This document shows positions 36,476 to 49,707 of a DNA stretch of 64,000 bases, piece after piece. The notes under the pieces are model-generated. The model saw only the letters and a list, made by a program, of their open reading frames with translations, was not told the DNA's origin and did no database searches. Origin of the DNA: Rotaria socialis. Its lineage: Eukaryota > Rotifera > Eurotatoria > Philodinida > Philodinidae. Both the position numbers and the translations under genes were made by a program. Within the stretch, counting starts at the first letter, position 1, and each line of letters starts with the position of its first letter. The stretch is taken from the NCBI GenBank assembly GCA_905331475.1, contig CAJNYU010002220.1, positions 1 to 64,000 of the forward strand, written 5' to 3'.

Positions 36476-39400
36476 AATTGATCGTTTTTTGTTTGTTTCT
36501 TTTTTCCCTCGTCATATAGATAATAGGAATGACAAAGAATGTCTGTTGTCCCATCGAAAACATTTTTCAATTGTTAGATCCTTATTTGTTTTTCAAAAGA
36601 AGTATAAATTCGAAGCTATCGTTTGACTAACTTAGTGTATTAATAATTTAATTAACATGACATTTAAATTCTGTTGTTGTATTCGTGAATATATTGTTGA
36701 TATTAATCAAATTTTAATGAGAGTTTGAATACCTAATAAGCGATGCAGTAGTCTTTGAAAAAAATATAGAACTTCATTAGATTATATTTTCAACTTCTGA
36801 ACAAATTGAATTTTCGAACACTTTTGGATTCTTCAGAAGTGTGCATTTGAGCATGTTTTAAAGCTATTAGAATCAAACTTCGATAACTAAGAAAAAGCAT
36901 TAAAATGTAGCTAATCAAACACCTTGCTGGTATTAGCTTAAACAATTCTTTTGGGTCCATTCAAAGGTTTCTATTTAAAACGTTTAAAAACGCAAAGTTT
37001 TTGAGCAGGCCATAAGTTAAAAAAAACTTTTCAATCATTATCTCCAGAAATCATGTATGAATTGAATTCATTTTGTGTTATTTGGTCGAACATAGAATTA
37101 TTGAGAAAAACATTATCAAAAACAAACTTGTATCGCTATGAAATGCTAGTGTAGTGGTAATGACTAAAACGGTGAGTCTCTTTCAGAAAATGCTACTCTG
37201 TTGTTAAAGAAAACAAAAATTATTTTAACCTTTAATGAGTCATTGAAATAGAACTAAGTTAGAAACAAAAATCATCATTGAACAGTGCTTTCTCATTTAT
37301 CTTCGAACACAAAACCATACTAACGGAACATAAGAAATAATATTGTTGGATGGTAAAATTCTAAGAAATTTTTAGGAATATTTGTATTTGAATTTTTCCT
37401 TATTCTCAAATTAATTTTGAATAAATATATCTGTTACGACATTTGTATTCGAAAAGTTGTTCTTTCCAACAAAAATAAATTTGATTCGTTCGGAATTCGG
37501 CATTATGACCGAACAGGGTGTGACAATTTTCCAAAGATTTTTCTACTACTTATTAGAATTATTAGTAGTTCAACTATTTAAAGAGAGAACTAATAATCTT
37601 TTCGTGTTTTCAAAGCAAATGAAAGAATCTTCAATTGTTGTATCGAATCTAGACACTTTTAATTGTTTCTCTAGATTTAATTGATGAAAAAGCATACAGG
37701 AATGCTATCTCGAATAGAAATTCTCAAATTTATCACTCTTTTGAAAATTTTCACTTCAAGCGATACAGATCCTATTGACAGGATTTCAATATATATATAT
37801 ATGTTTCATTTTGTTTCCATCAATTATTTTGTTCAAGCATTTAAAAATGAAGTTTAAGAAAACATTTGATAAGAATAGGCTCATGAACTACAACGCTTTT
37901 CAAATAAATAGTCTTTGTAGTTTTTTCTATGCCCTCCAATCAAAAGCTTCGTTTAATCAATGACCCGATTTTCATAAGTCGCAATCTCTGTTTCAAACCG
38001 AGTAACCTTATACGTGTTGAGCATCTTCTTTTGTTTACGTCTGAAAATAATTGTGTGTGGCTCATATTCAGGAACAGACAATATAGTTCGTATTTTAAGG
38101 ATATTATAAGCTTCTGCTTTACTTCCGCTTTTTCGGTCTACTAAAATTGATTTTCAATTGTTTGCCATAAATTTACACGATCTTTTCACGTTATTTTGAG
38201 ACACGGATCGACAAGATGCAATAAAATTTTCAAACTTCTGGCAAACTCTTTCTGGGTGATACTTAACAAAAAGCAACTCAGAAGAGTCTATTGAGAAACT
38301 TTAAAATCCTCTGAAGTGTTTGATTGTCTATGTTACATTTAGTTTTTTGAAAGAGTATATCCGAGCACAATGTGTGATATACTCTTTTTGTTTTAATGTA
38401 TCACTTCTTTTGTGGAGAAGATCACCGTCGATAAAAATTAACGATACTTACCTACTTATAACAGCTTTCTTTCAATAATAATAAAAGCGTTTCATTCATA
38501 CAAAGAATGATGAAATTTGATAAGCTCGTTCAACTGAAAAAATAGTAATTCGTTTCAATAAACTTCTTCGAAAATATATGATAAGCCATTAGAAATATCT
38601 GAGCACAGGAACAGTATGAAATCAATGTTTATATTTTTTTTTCTCAGTAAGTATTCAATTTCAACATTTTCTTCTCGTAAATTCACCTACGTTTCAATAA
38701 TTCTGATAAAAATTGAATTTTCTCGAAAGCAGAGAATGGGGGTGGGAAATTATTTAAATAAAAATGTACACCTATTTAGCAACTTGTGGAGCCTTATTTT
38801 TAATAAATAAATTATGGATTTATTTTAAGAATAAATAATTAAATAGGTTTAAAAGAAAAAAATGCCTGTTTTTAAGATCTCAAGGTTTATTCTTTGTCAA
38901 AATTAATTTTATAAATGAAACATTAATTAAGTAAAAAAGTTTCTCGTTGCAATAGGATTATTCATTCTAAAAAACACTAAACTATAGGAGTAGATAAGCC
39001 GATAAAAAGAAAGATTTATTAGATTGAGTACTATTCATATCGCAATCGAACATATTCTCTGTAAAATAAAACAAGAAAAAAGAGGTTCTTCACATCAAAT
39101 AGAAAAATTATTGAAGATTTGTTTGATTTAAAATGAATGGAAAATTCAAAAAGTATTTCTGTTAAATATGAATACTGATTCGACTTACTGGTGAACTTAT
39201 TCCTTATTACAGACAATTTCCAATTTTCTAAAATTAAATAATCAACAGAATATATATTCGCATACGGTTGTCATCTTTTGAGAAAGATATTTTATATTGT
39301 TACGTTACAGACGAAGTTCATGAATATAGCTTCATTTTTTATCATTTGACAAAACAATCGTGTTCTGACAAAGTTTATTTCTTAATATCGAGCGCATAGT

Positions 39401-42200
39401 TATTACATCAGAATTTTAATGTTTCTCCTAAGAAAACTTCTACGATGAGTTTTGTTTTAATATTTTATTTATTTATTAAAATGAAAAAAGTAAATGTTAA
39501 AGAAAATGACAATTAAGAACATGTATCAAACTTCTACTGAAATCTATACCAACGAGTGATAATGACTGCGTACGTTATGAGAAGCCGTTTATCCAACAGG
39601 GAATTACATTTTATACTCTTTGTGTTTATCGAACAGCAAGATCTACTTGAATAATAATAATAATATCAGGAAAGGAAAGCTATTAAGTTTTGTAAAAATT
39701 TTCGATTGACAATGAAACTTCATAGATATTGCCTGCTGCTAACAAAAGACTTCAATCAATAATAGGAAATTAATGTTCATCATTTGTTTAAAAATAAAAA
39801 ACAAGTCCTATGCGCTTAGATAAGATTAAAGGCTAGGCACTACAAGAAGAATATAAAAAACGTTTAGATCTAAGTATACTAGATTAATAATGCTTAAAAA
39901 ACAAAAACAAATTGATATATCATAAGAATCACAAAGCAATACAAACGCCTCCACGTTATTTCCTTTCTCTCTAGGGATTTCTATCTGTTTCATTAAGTTA
40001 AAAAGTAGAAAATGTGTCATAAAAACTTGTCATACAAATGTACATTAGTATCGAACTTTTTATGGTTTAATTAAGAAAATATCAATGTAAAACATTCTGA
40101 GAAATAGTATATCAATTGAACCAAGTAGTTCGAAACGAATTGAAGTAAAAATCGAACCTCTCAATGCTAGAAATGCTTGATCATGAACATAATATTCAGG
40201 GTGAAGTCGATGTGGATCACTGGATTTTTCGATAGTGTGATATTTTAATCAATAGTTAAAATGGTTTTTCGAGAAAAAAATAAAACTGTTACTATTGTTT
40301 GTATATCAATGGTTAGATTTTCTATTTTACAAAAACTCCAACGCTTAGTTTACAGGTGAATATTAAACATAGATAAATTTTGTTATGAAACTATGTTTTA
40401 ATTGACCATATAAAATTGTATGATAGATACAAGAAGATAATGATGAAAGAGCATGAAGAAATGTTTCAATAGCTGCGACGAAATGATTTCATAATATTTA
40501 TTTTTCAGATACGTAATGAAAGTATTGTGCTTATGTAATTTCTTCGACAATCACATATTTCAATAGGATACACTTTATAATTTGATAATTATCATGGAAT
40601 TTCACAGAGATTTGTTTTTCTTTTTATTAGATGCCATCTTTTTAATCTCAGTAATCTTTTCATGAGAAGCTTTTAAATTTTCAGACTTAATTCTACTTTA
40701 TTGACAGTGCGCCTTTCATTTTGTTTTTCCGAAAGAATAATCCTTGCACGTATGCTGGAAAAAGAGAGAAAGGAAAAATATCGAAAACGAAACTGAGGGA
40801 TGAAAATGTGGACGTAACAGTGAGGGTGATGTTTTCGATATTTTTCTGTTCTATCTTTTCCATCCATTCTCCTTTTATGGCTTCAATTTTATATTCAAGA
40901 GTCGAAGTCTATTTGAATAAGTAGGTAGCTCATTTTCAAAAGCCACGATAATTAAATTTTTATCTTTTCACTCATCATACACTTTCAATCTAAAATATGA
41001 ATCATGATGATGTATATTACATCATTTTTCAAATTGAGTATAATTTTGCCAGAGAACTGTTGACCTTTATCATGTAAAACGGTAGGCAATTGGTCGTTCA
41101 TTTTCTTAAAGTATTCATGTAACTATAATTATCATTCTACATATTTTTATTTTGGAATTATATAAAACCTTAATTGTCTATTCATGAAATTAAATCAAGT
41201 ATAATTATTCAAAGTAATATCTGATATTTTATCGCACAGTTAATAGCATATTTGAAAACTTATAATTTAGATTTGTTAACCCATATTTATGGACAATAGT
41301 TGACAACTAACATCTAATTTTTCATAAGCTTTCAACAAAAAATAGAGATTGAGTTGGTTGTTTTTACTATTAATTTCTTTTGAACATGCTCGAAGTTTTC
41401 TTCTTCAAATCAGTAAGAAACGGATGTAGATATGGATGTAAAAACGTCCTACAATTAGTTCAATCTAAGCTCCGAGTGTGAATCATAAGTATACTTATAA
41501 TAGCTGATTAGTTATTAACGAAATGACACAGGAAACTTTTATTTGTATCTGAAACAAGAAAGTTCACTTGTTCTTTCTTGTTTGATTATTCTGAAATGCA
41601 ATATGACATTGTATATAAATTATTAACTAAACTTTGAACAACGTACATTGTTATTATAGATAAAGGGAAGGTTGACACCATGAAAGTTGATTCTCTTTCT
41701 ATCTTTTTCTCTTCTCTGTCTATATTATTACGCAGTCGTTTTCAATGTATATTATGAAGGAATAATTCATTTTCTATCAACAGCTTGTTTTGTCTGCCCT
41801 TTCCTGTTTTTATGTTGTGTTTTCAAAATTTACTAAATGTTAGTCTGCTGTATAGTTCGAATAATAACATTGTGTGAAGGAGGAGGGAACTTCAATTCGC
41901 GTGAGAAAGCCCACTAACTATATGAAAACAAAGTCCAATTCTGTTTGACGTAAATTGTTTTCTATTGATATTATTCTCCTTTATGAGAAGTTGACGTAGA
42001 TAATGACCAGTGACTATCATTTTATTTTGACTAATCTCAAGATGACTTAGATTTTTTTTGTATCATAATGTATACACATATGATATTTATTTACTATGGA
42101 GCTATTCATGTAGATTTTCACTCTAGACATAGTCTATATTTTTATTCGAATCTGTTTTTGTCAATATTTATAATAATATTTTTCGTTATTTTTTTCAGAG
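36476..42200. other. 5.7-kb gene-free stretch
   Basis: No exon chain or RNA gene was recognised. Open frames up to about 75 codons occur on both strands but are low-complexity and unsupported by splice signals or domains. The last few hundred bases may hold a short upstream exon of the receptor gene, because an acceptor (TTTTTTTCAG) directly precedes its first recognised ATG. Confidence 0.45.
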
Positions 42201-45200
42201 ATGTTTATCGTATCATGTGCATTTATTGGTCTCTTGTTATTTACTTTGGGTTCATCAAGCAATGGTTTATGTATGCTAGTATTTCTTCGACAAAAATTTC
42301 GACATCGTGTAATAACACCATATTTTATCGTTTTATTATGTGCTGATTCCATTTATCTTTTATTTCATTTGATTAAGTTGTTTTATTATTCGCAAACACT
42401 TTTTAACCGAAATGTGCCAACAGAAGAATCATGTTCAAATACATTTTTTGCTCGAGCATATCGACATGCAACACAAACATGGCCACAACCCTTAGTACCG
42501 TTGGTGCATTCAGATACATATATGCGTTTTTCAATAATACTAATGTGTATAATATCTTTGCATCGAACAACATATATTACACGTTCATCGAATTGTCTTG
42601 TTTTGCCAAAGTCAAGTAGTTACCTACAAAAACACAAATGGACAATTGTATTCATTATTTTAGCCTTTTCTCTTGCATATCTATTTGAATTTGTTGGTTT
42701 AACATTATTTTGTTCAAAATCAAGTAATCGTAATGTATCCTATGAATGGTTTATTTATATGAGTAAATACATGGAAAATTCAACGAATCTTTTAACAAGT
42801 ACAATAACTGATCAATCAGATTCATTAAAATGTGTGACAGATACTTTAAGAACTTTACAAGAACAAAATCAAAGCTCAATCATAAAAGAAAATAGCATGT
42901 GCACAAAAGAACAACTTATAGATCTAATATCTTATTATTTTGATCAACATCAACGATCAATTGTTAGTTTGATACAAAAAATTCTATTTCATCAAACTGG
43001 CTTTAGAATAACAAGAAATGAAATTCGCCGAAAATTCCATTTTCATGAATGTTTATTTCCTCAAGATCCAATTTTTTTTCATCGACATTATCATTTTATG
43101 TACAATCGAATATTTGGTTTTAATCGGCATACACTACTTTTAGGTAAGTTAATATCTTTGTAAAAGATAATCATACAATGATTGGCACTTAGTGAAGATA
43201 TATCTAATGTACTAGAACTTATAATTTCTACAATATATTGCACTTTTTTTCGATTATTAGATCTGCATTTTTTCTTATTTAAGATAGGTGTAATATCGTG
43301 TTGACCTGAATTTCTATATTGTACACTGATGAGTAGCTCAAATGAAAAATAATTTTGCTTTTTCCAGTGCAAAATAGAATCACTCATGTGAATAATTCAC
43401 TTTCATTGTTAATTGATATAAAGACGGAAAAAATAAAACCTCGATGGGAATATTATTTGTGATGAGTTCCACTATCTTTCTTTAAATATATTTCCAATGA
43501 ATTTCACATTAAAGCATATAAAAGATGTTTCGAATTCATCCCATATGGTAGTTAAATGCGAAGTATAAGACAATAATTTAATGATAACAGAGACATATCC
43601 AACATAATTTGTCAACATCTCTCCAGTAAAGCTAAAGGCAATTTCTGTATGCCACCATCAATTTAAAAGCTATGAAGAATTGAAGAGACTTAATTGTGTA
43701 ATAGCTTTTCAATAAATTAAAATGATAAAGAGATTGAAAATTTTTCATGAATAGTCAAATTATTTTTCCAGAGTTAATGATTATACATACAACTAAAGTA
43801 AAATCAACTTCTTTCGTTATTATGGAAATGGAAGTTTCATTTCAATGATAACGAAACACGAACAAAATAAATAGCATATGTGTCGAGAAACAATACGATA
43901 TTAGTTTTTGATTTTAGGAAAGTTTTTCTTGACATTTACAACGAGAAAAAAGAGCAGACTTCGATTGAAGCAGAAACGATGAATATGTGCCGTGAAATTA
44001 TTATTAGCAGATTTATTCTGAAGGTCAAGTCTAAGTATTATGCAAGATAATCGTCTCATAAAAGTGTGTTTCAGTGAAAATCATCCTCTTTAGATAAAAA
44101 ATATTAAAAAAATATTTGGTATTTATTTTCGGAAAAAAATGAATAGGATTTTCATTTTCACATGGAACTTTAATCTAGATGTTAAATTTGACACAATATA
44201 TTAATATTTCATTCGATATTTCATGATTAAATAACTTTTTGCAGCAAAAAATCCACAATGTACTAGTGCTATTAAGGGGTCCTACCGCATTTTATCTTCA
44301 TAAGAACGATTTTGAACGTTGATAAAACAAGTCAACAGTGGAACGAGAGATTCTACAGGATAGATGTAAAATAAATAAATAAAAGTTAAGCTTATGAAAA
44401 GCTTTCAAAATATAATGAAAAAATAGATCCTATAGGGATAAAGCTGTCGACTTCTTTCTAGAGCTTGTTTAACAAAAAGAGGAATATAATGAAAACTATG
44501 GCTAAATATCGTTTATAACTTGAATAAGCAGTTGACATGATAGTTACCTAGAATATTATGCTAGTTCTGTAAATTATACTCGAAGAAATAAATATGCCTC
44601 ATAAAGGAAAATAAAAATCACCCAGTTGTCTGATGTAGGTATCAATGCAAAACAGCATGCGGTGAGAGTTTTCTGTTATTGAATTATTCTTAAAAAAACT
44701 ACGTAACATTGAAACATTACAGCCTAGAAACTCATATTTTACTATAGAAGCCTAGTCTTGAACTGTTCTATCATATAAGTTCACTTAATACAGTCCTTCT
44801 ACGAATAAAACCGACATCTTTTTTTTATTCTATATATTGTATTCATGTTTTAAATAAGAATAAAGGAAAACTTACCTCAGATCAGTCAATCTATAGATGG
44901 TAGTTGTAATTGAAATTCAACATGAAACGCCTGCAATGCAGATATCATAAAATTATAGTCCGATATATCTGTGTTATGGTGTATTATAGAATAGTCTATA
45001 TTTTACTAAGATCTACATAATAATTAGAGACCTCGATTGACTCAGTCTAAGGGTTCATGTAAATCAAAGTAGTAGTAGTTTTCATGCGCGTCACTCATAA
45101 GAAAAGATTTTAATTAAAATAATTTCAGCAGCAAAAGTTTAAAAAATACTTCTTTCATTTTTCTCTTAACTTTCATTATTATTATGATAAAAATTAATTG

Positions 45201-48200
45201 CCTTGAATTATCGAACTTGTACTAGATTCTGTATTAGTAAATATTTTTAAGCTTAAAAATACTATATAAACTTGAATCCATGATACGTCAAAAATGAGGA
45301 GCACAATCTCAAAAATAACTGAAAATAAATTTATGCAACGCTTCATTGAAATAATTTATCGAATCGTATATTAAGGATATTTTTGCTTGATCAGGAATGA
45401 ATACATCATTAAAATGTACCGCATATATATAAAACGAATCTAAATGAATATATTTTCCTGTAGTTTCAGTTTGAATAAGTCAAATGAATGATGAAAATAT
45501 TTAAAATAGCGTTCGCTATATATATATATTTTAATATCGACGTAATAAATAATCATTAAAGATTAATAATAAATCTTTCTTTATTTTACAAATCTATGCT
45601 ACTTAAGTACAGTTGAATTTTTTGACATATTTGTTTTAATGATTTATAGTAATCCTGTCTCACTAAGAATTTAATTAGAATAATGGCGAAGAATGCTGTT
45701 TATCATATTAGGTTGAACTTTCCTGGAAATTTTCTCAATGATAGTTTTACAACTCGAATCAAAGAAGATTTTCTTTTGCGCTTAAGTGAAACCGAATACT
45801 TGTCTTAAATTCTATATAGGCAAAACCTTCATTCATCGAAAAAATATAAATCCAAATTCGTTTTCTACTACCCATTGTTTCGATCATTTTTACGAAGCAA
45901 AACATCGAATAGTTTGTTAGATATTCTCGTTCTCTCTTAAACATTAATTGTTATGTAAGATACTAGAAGAATAATAAGACGATATACTCAAACTGTAACA
46001 AGAATGGAATTCTGTTCGACTACTATGATAATACATGACCCATGAGAGGTTACACAAATCAATTTTCTTGGTTAAATCAAAATGAATAACAAAGAATTTT
46101 AAAAAAGTAAAAATGAGATGTTAATCACACATTTTTATAAGCATGCATCAACTATTCGAAATATAGGTTTTGCTTCTAGAATTACTCAAACTTTCATTTT
46201 TTTTGTCTTACTACAGCTTTTTACAATATCTTGATCTTGATTGTCTTCGAACGTTTCAGATAACAAAGATACAAATTTTAATGAGACATTTTTTTCTTTT
46301 CATTGCATATAATTAAACAGGACGTAATGAACTCACTAGCTGCAACAGTTTTCGAAAGACTTATTAGGAGAGAAATGTTACTTTTTCTCGATGAGTCGAC
46401 TTTTTGAAAAATATGTCGCATTTTCAGTATTGATAAACTTTCGACTTTTGTCTTTTCTAAAAATCTAAAAAAGTTCTCATAACAAAATCTTTGAACAAAT
46501 TCGCAAACATCTATATTCAAGGTCAGCTCATTCGAACTTATCCTCGAGATATGCAGGATAAGCGAAAAGTAAACATGACATAGGATCGAACAGAGTAAGG
46601 ATTAGAAATGTTTTCTCAAGTAGAATACACAGTTCATAACATACTTCTCATGTGTATCTGTATTTTGCTACTAATTATTTCTGCGATTTATTACTTCTCG
46701 AGTTCTTCAAGTAAGCTAGTCTTAAGAAATACGAGATAAAAGTTTCTTAGGAAAAGGAAAAGGTTACCAGTCATATAAACGCTCGTTTAAACGTGTTTGA
46801 TGCGTAAAATATGGGACTGTGAACATTAAAAGCGATTTGTTTTTGTAAAAAGCAAGTGTCCAGTTGTGATTGCTAAACAATTGTGTATAACAACATAGAT
46901 TTTCTACAAAGTGCGATTGGTTAATGGCAGATAAATAAGAATGCTTTATTAGGGTCGAGTAGGGCAACGTAAGTGTCAACAACTTTTTCTGATGTCTGAT
47001 TCAAGCAAACGAAAAGAAAGTTTATCGTGCATATGTGTAATATTTCTATGCATATGTAATAGAAAACAAACAGTTTGCCTGCACTTTCATATTGTATTTC
47101 CAATATTTGGCATTAATAACAACATGAGTGTTATGAAACACTTGCGCAGCAAAAAAACATCGTTTTATTATTAATCAAGATCAAGACCAATTGAAAGAAA
47201 TCAATAAACTATAACACACTTGCTCATGAGAAATTATTTGAAATAAAGCAATCAATTTCAGTATCTCCTATATTGATTTTGATATTTATTTTGTAGAATA
47301 AGAACTTTTTGTTTTGATTAATAAATAAGAATTTCAATGAATTTTTAATTTGAGACAGAAACACAATGGTCTATAAGCTAATAAATATATAGAATAGTCC
47401 AGCTTTTTGAGACAAGACAGATAATAAATCGAAAACTTCTTTCAACGCTATTGGCAATGTTTTCATCATTAGTTTATCTTTTGACGTGTCTCTTAACAGA
47501 GAAAAAAGCTAAATAAGTTTCAGTAATTTAATACAACTAAATAATTTCTTTTTATGTTCTCTCGAAAGCTTAGGTGTATTTTTATTTTCGTGTCTTATAT
47601 AACTTGTCGTGCGCGTTTCCCACACAGATAAAGAATAGTCTCTCGGAATTTCACACTCAGATAGATCACTACGAAAACAACAAGGAAAATAATGCATCTC
47701 TTTTAATTATTCTTTATTTTTCTCTTTATTCAAGTATTTGGAAGTGTTCTTCCATCGTTTATAACAATCATTAGTAATATGATATCAATCTATCGAGTAC
47801 GTCAACTAAATCGTTCAACGTCAAATTATATAATACCATCTCGCCGTCGTACAGATGATACACGTCGTGTATTACTTGTTATTACAGTTGAATGTTTATT
47901 TGCTATAATTAATTCATGGTTTAGTGATATATTTCTTTCACTCGTGTATTGTAAACGAAATCTACTAGCTGATGATGATTGTCCAATGTTTTTAAAAGAA
48001 AACATTAATTTATTAATTATGTTTGATATGTTTAATTCGATTTCAAATATTTTTCTACATTGCTTATGTGGAAAACGTTTCCGGAATGAATTACGTCTCA
48101 TGTTTCAATCATTTTTTCAAATAATAAAGCGTTGCTTTAGTGAAATATGTTGCTGTTACTTTCAAATACAATTCAACGCATGTAGCCGAGATGAATATGT

Positions 48201-48499
48201 TTGGTACAATGCTTCTATTAGAGGAAATGATAGTTCGAATAGTTCACATAGTATCAGTCCAACTCATTTATATTTAAAAATTCAAACACCATCTCGATTA
48301 TTAAAAAATCGATGTTGTGATTGTCGATGGTATTTTAATAGAAGACCATTTATTACCTTACAACAATTTTTATCAACAGTATCAAAAGAATGCTTAGGAA
48401 AAAATCGGAGACATTTGTCGGCTCATTATCAATCGATACCAATCGGTGAACAGGCAATAACACTAACAACAAGTAACTCAATGAAACTTTACTCTCCTC

Positions 48500-48546
<47 letters not shown>

Positions 48547-48609
48547 CTAATAGCAACAACGACAACATTACCATCAGAAAATAAAAAATGGTTTTCATAT
48601 TTTCGATGA
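42201..48609 (+). CDS. Rhodopsin-like GPCR (FMRFamide-receptor-like), split by a 4.6-kb intron
   Basis: Exon 1 (42201-43143) encodes TM1 (GLLLFTLGSSSNGLCMLVFL), TM2 (PYFIVLLCADSIYLLF), TM3 (FSIILMCIISLHRTTYI) and TM4 (WTIVFIILAFSLAYLFEFVG). Exon 2 (47735-48609) encodes TM5 (VFGSVLPSFITIISNMIS), TM6 (RRVLLVITVECLFAIIN) and TM7 (NSISNIFLHCLCGKRFRNEL). The single base left by exon 1 and the two bases opening exon 2 form the Val of TM5. DRY is replaced by LHR, and NPxxY by NSISN. The loop between TM4 and TM5 is long, about 130 residues, with NVS, NST and NQS sites. The cytoplasmic tail is long and carries a 16-Gln run. Peptide-receptor function is inferred from the fold only. The N-terminus is very short and an acceptor abuts the ATG, so an upstream exon may be missing. 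Confidence 0.75.
48499..48546 (+). repeat. CAA microsatellite coding polyglutamine
   Basis: Sixteen CAA codons in a row in the receptor's C-terminal tail, just after LYSP and before LIATTTT. The run is pure CAA with no CAG interruptions, so it is expected to vary in length between alleles. The poly-Val frame on the opposite strand is its shadow. Confidence 0.9.
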
Positions 48610-49707
48610 GACAAGACTGTTCATTCTTTTTTTTTCTTTCAAATTGATTAATTGATTAAGATGAATTGCTCTGTAATATTCTTGCATAGTGTTCACTGTC
48701 AGGAAACCATTCAATAGAGAAGACGTGAATGGCAGCAAGAAAAAAAACAGAACGCAAGAAAAAAGCTCGAATTTCAATTGTACCTTTTTTTAAATACACT
48801 TTTAATGGTGTTTGGAACTCGATACCATTTAGATCAAAGGTGAATAGCCTATGCCCTTGAATTTTGTTTTCAGATTTGTTTTCTATGTGAAATAAATAGG
48901 GAAAATTTCAAATTATAAATACTAGGCTCATCTATACAACATCTGATTTATAAAAATGGTTGATTTCTCCTTTCAATAAATAGTGTTGATTTGCTTTCTT
49001 TAGATTAAAATATCGTCGACAGTATCAATTTCAATAGTATTAATAAATAAATAAACGATTGTAATCATTTATTTATATTGAATGAATAACACTAACATAA
49101 AAATTTGACAATCTAATGAGTATTTAATTGAGAGAATGCTTTTTCGGAAAATTTTCATTACTAATTTAGGGCATATTATCTGAAAGTAAACAATAGTTTT
49201 ATAGATGTAGGCAGAAATCTACATTGAGTTCAATTTTATAATATTATTTACAGTTCTCAATTATTTAGTATTTGTTAATAGGATGAATTGAGCGTCTTTT
49301 TGCTCTCCTGTGGAATTACCAATATTGATTTGATATAATAACACAATTCTTGACATTAGTGATGTAGCCCAAGAAAACTAAAAGGAACTAAATCATAGAG
49401 CAGAGTTTGAGGATGTTATGCCTCTGAGAGCTAAAACTTTAATTTTATTACTAGTTGCTACCATCTCTGTTAGGAAACATAATCAATCTGACGATAATAA
49501 GGTATTGACTGATTATTTATTTCTATTTTTAATTCCTTTTTGTTTTAGCATAGATAGATTTTTGTATAAAAATGAATTATTTGTTTCTATCGAATGGCGC
49601 ATTTCGGTGATAGTATTTATTTTTTCGTCCAATAAAAATGTATGCATAACTATATCATATCGAGCAAATGAATTGAATTCTCTTGTTCGCGTATTGTACA
49701 CATCAAT
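48610..49707. other. Intergenic, no gene seen
   Basis: Sequence between the receptor stop and the PKA regulatory subunit start. An AATAAA at about 48888 could end the receptor transcript. An open frame at 49418-49762 overlaps the real start of the next gene in another frame and has no coding features. Confidence 0.5.

Noticed and set aside
36476..42200. tRNA, other RNA genes or a CRISPR array in the long gene-free stretch
   Set aside because: No tRNA B-box-like GGTTCGAATC with a matching stem, and no regular repeat-spacer pattern, was seen by eye; an automated scan would be decisive.
42068..42346. 92-codon frame overlapping the receptor's first exon
   Set aside because: It is a different frame crossing the acceptor and TM1 region; the receptor frame has the clear TM pattern.
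48353..48598. Poly-valine frame on the minus strand
   Set aside because: Antisense shadow of the CAA/polyGln run in the receptor gene.
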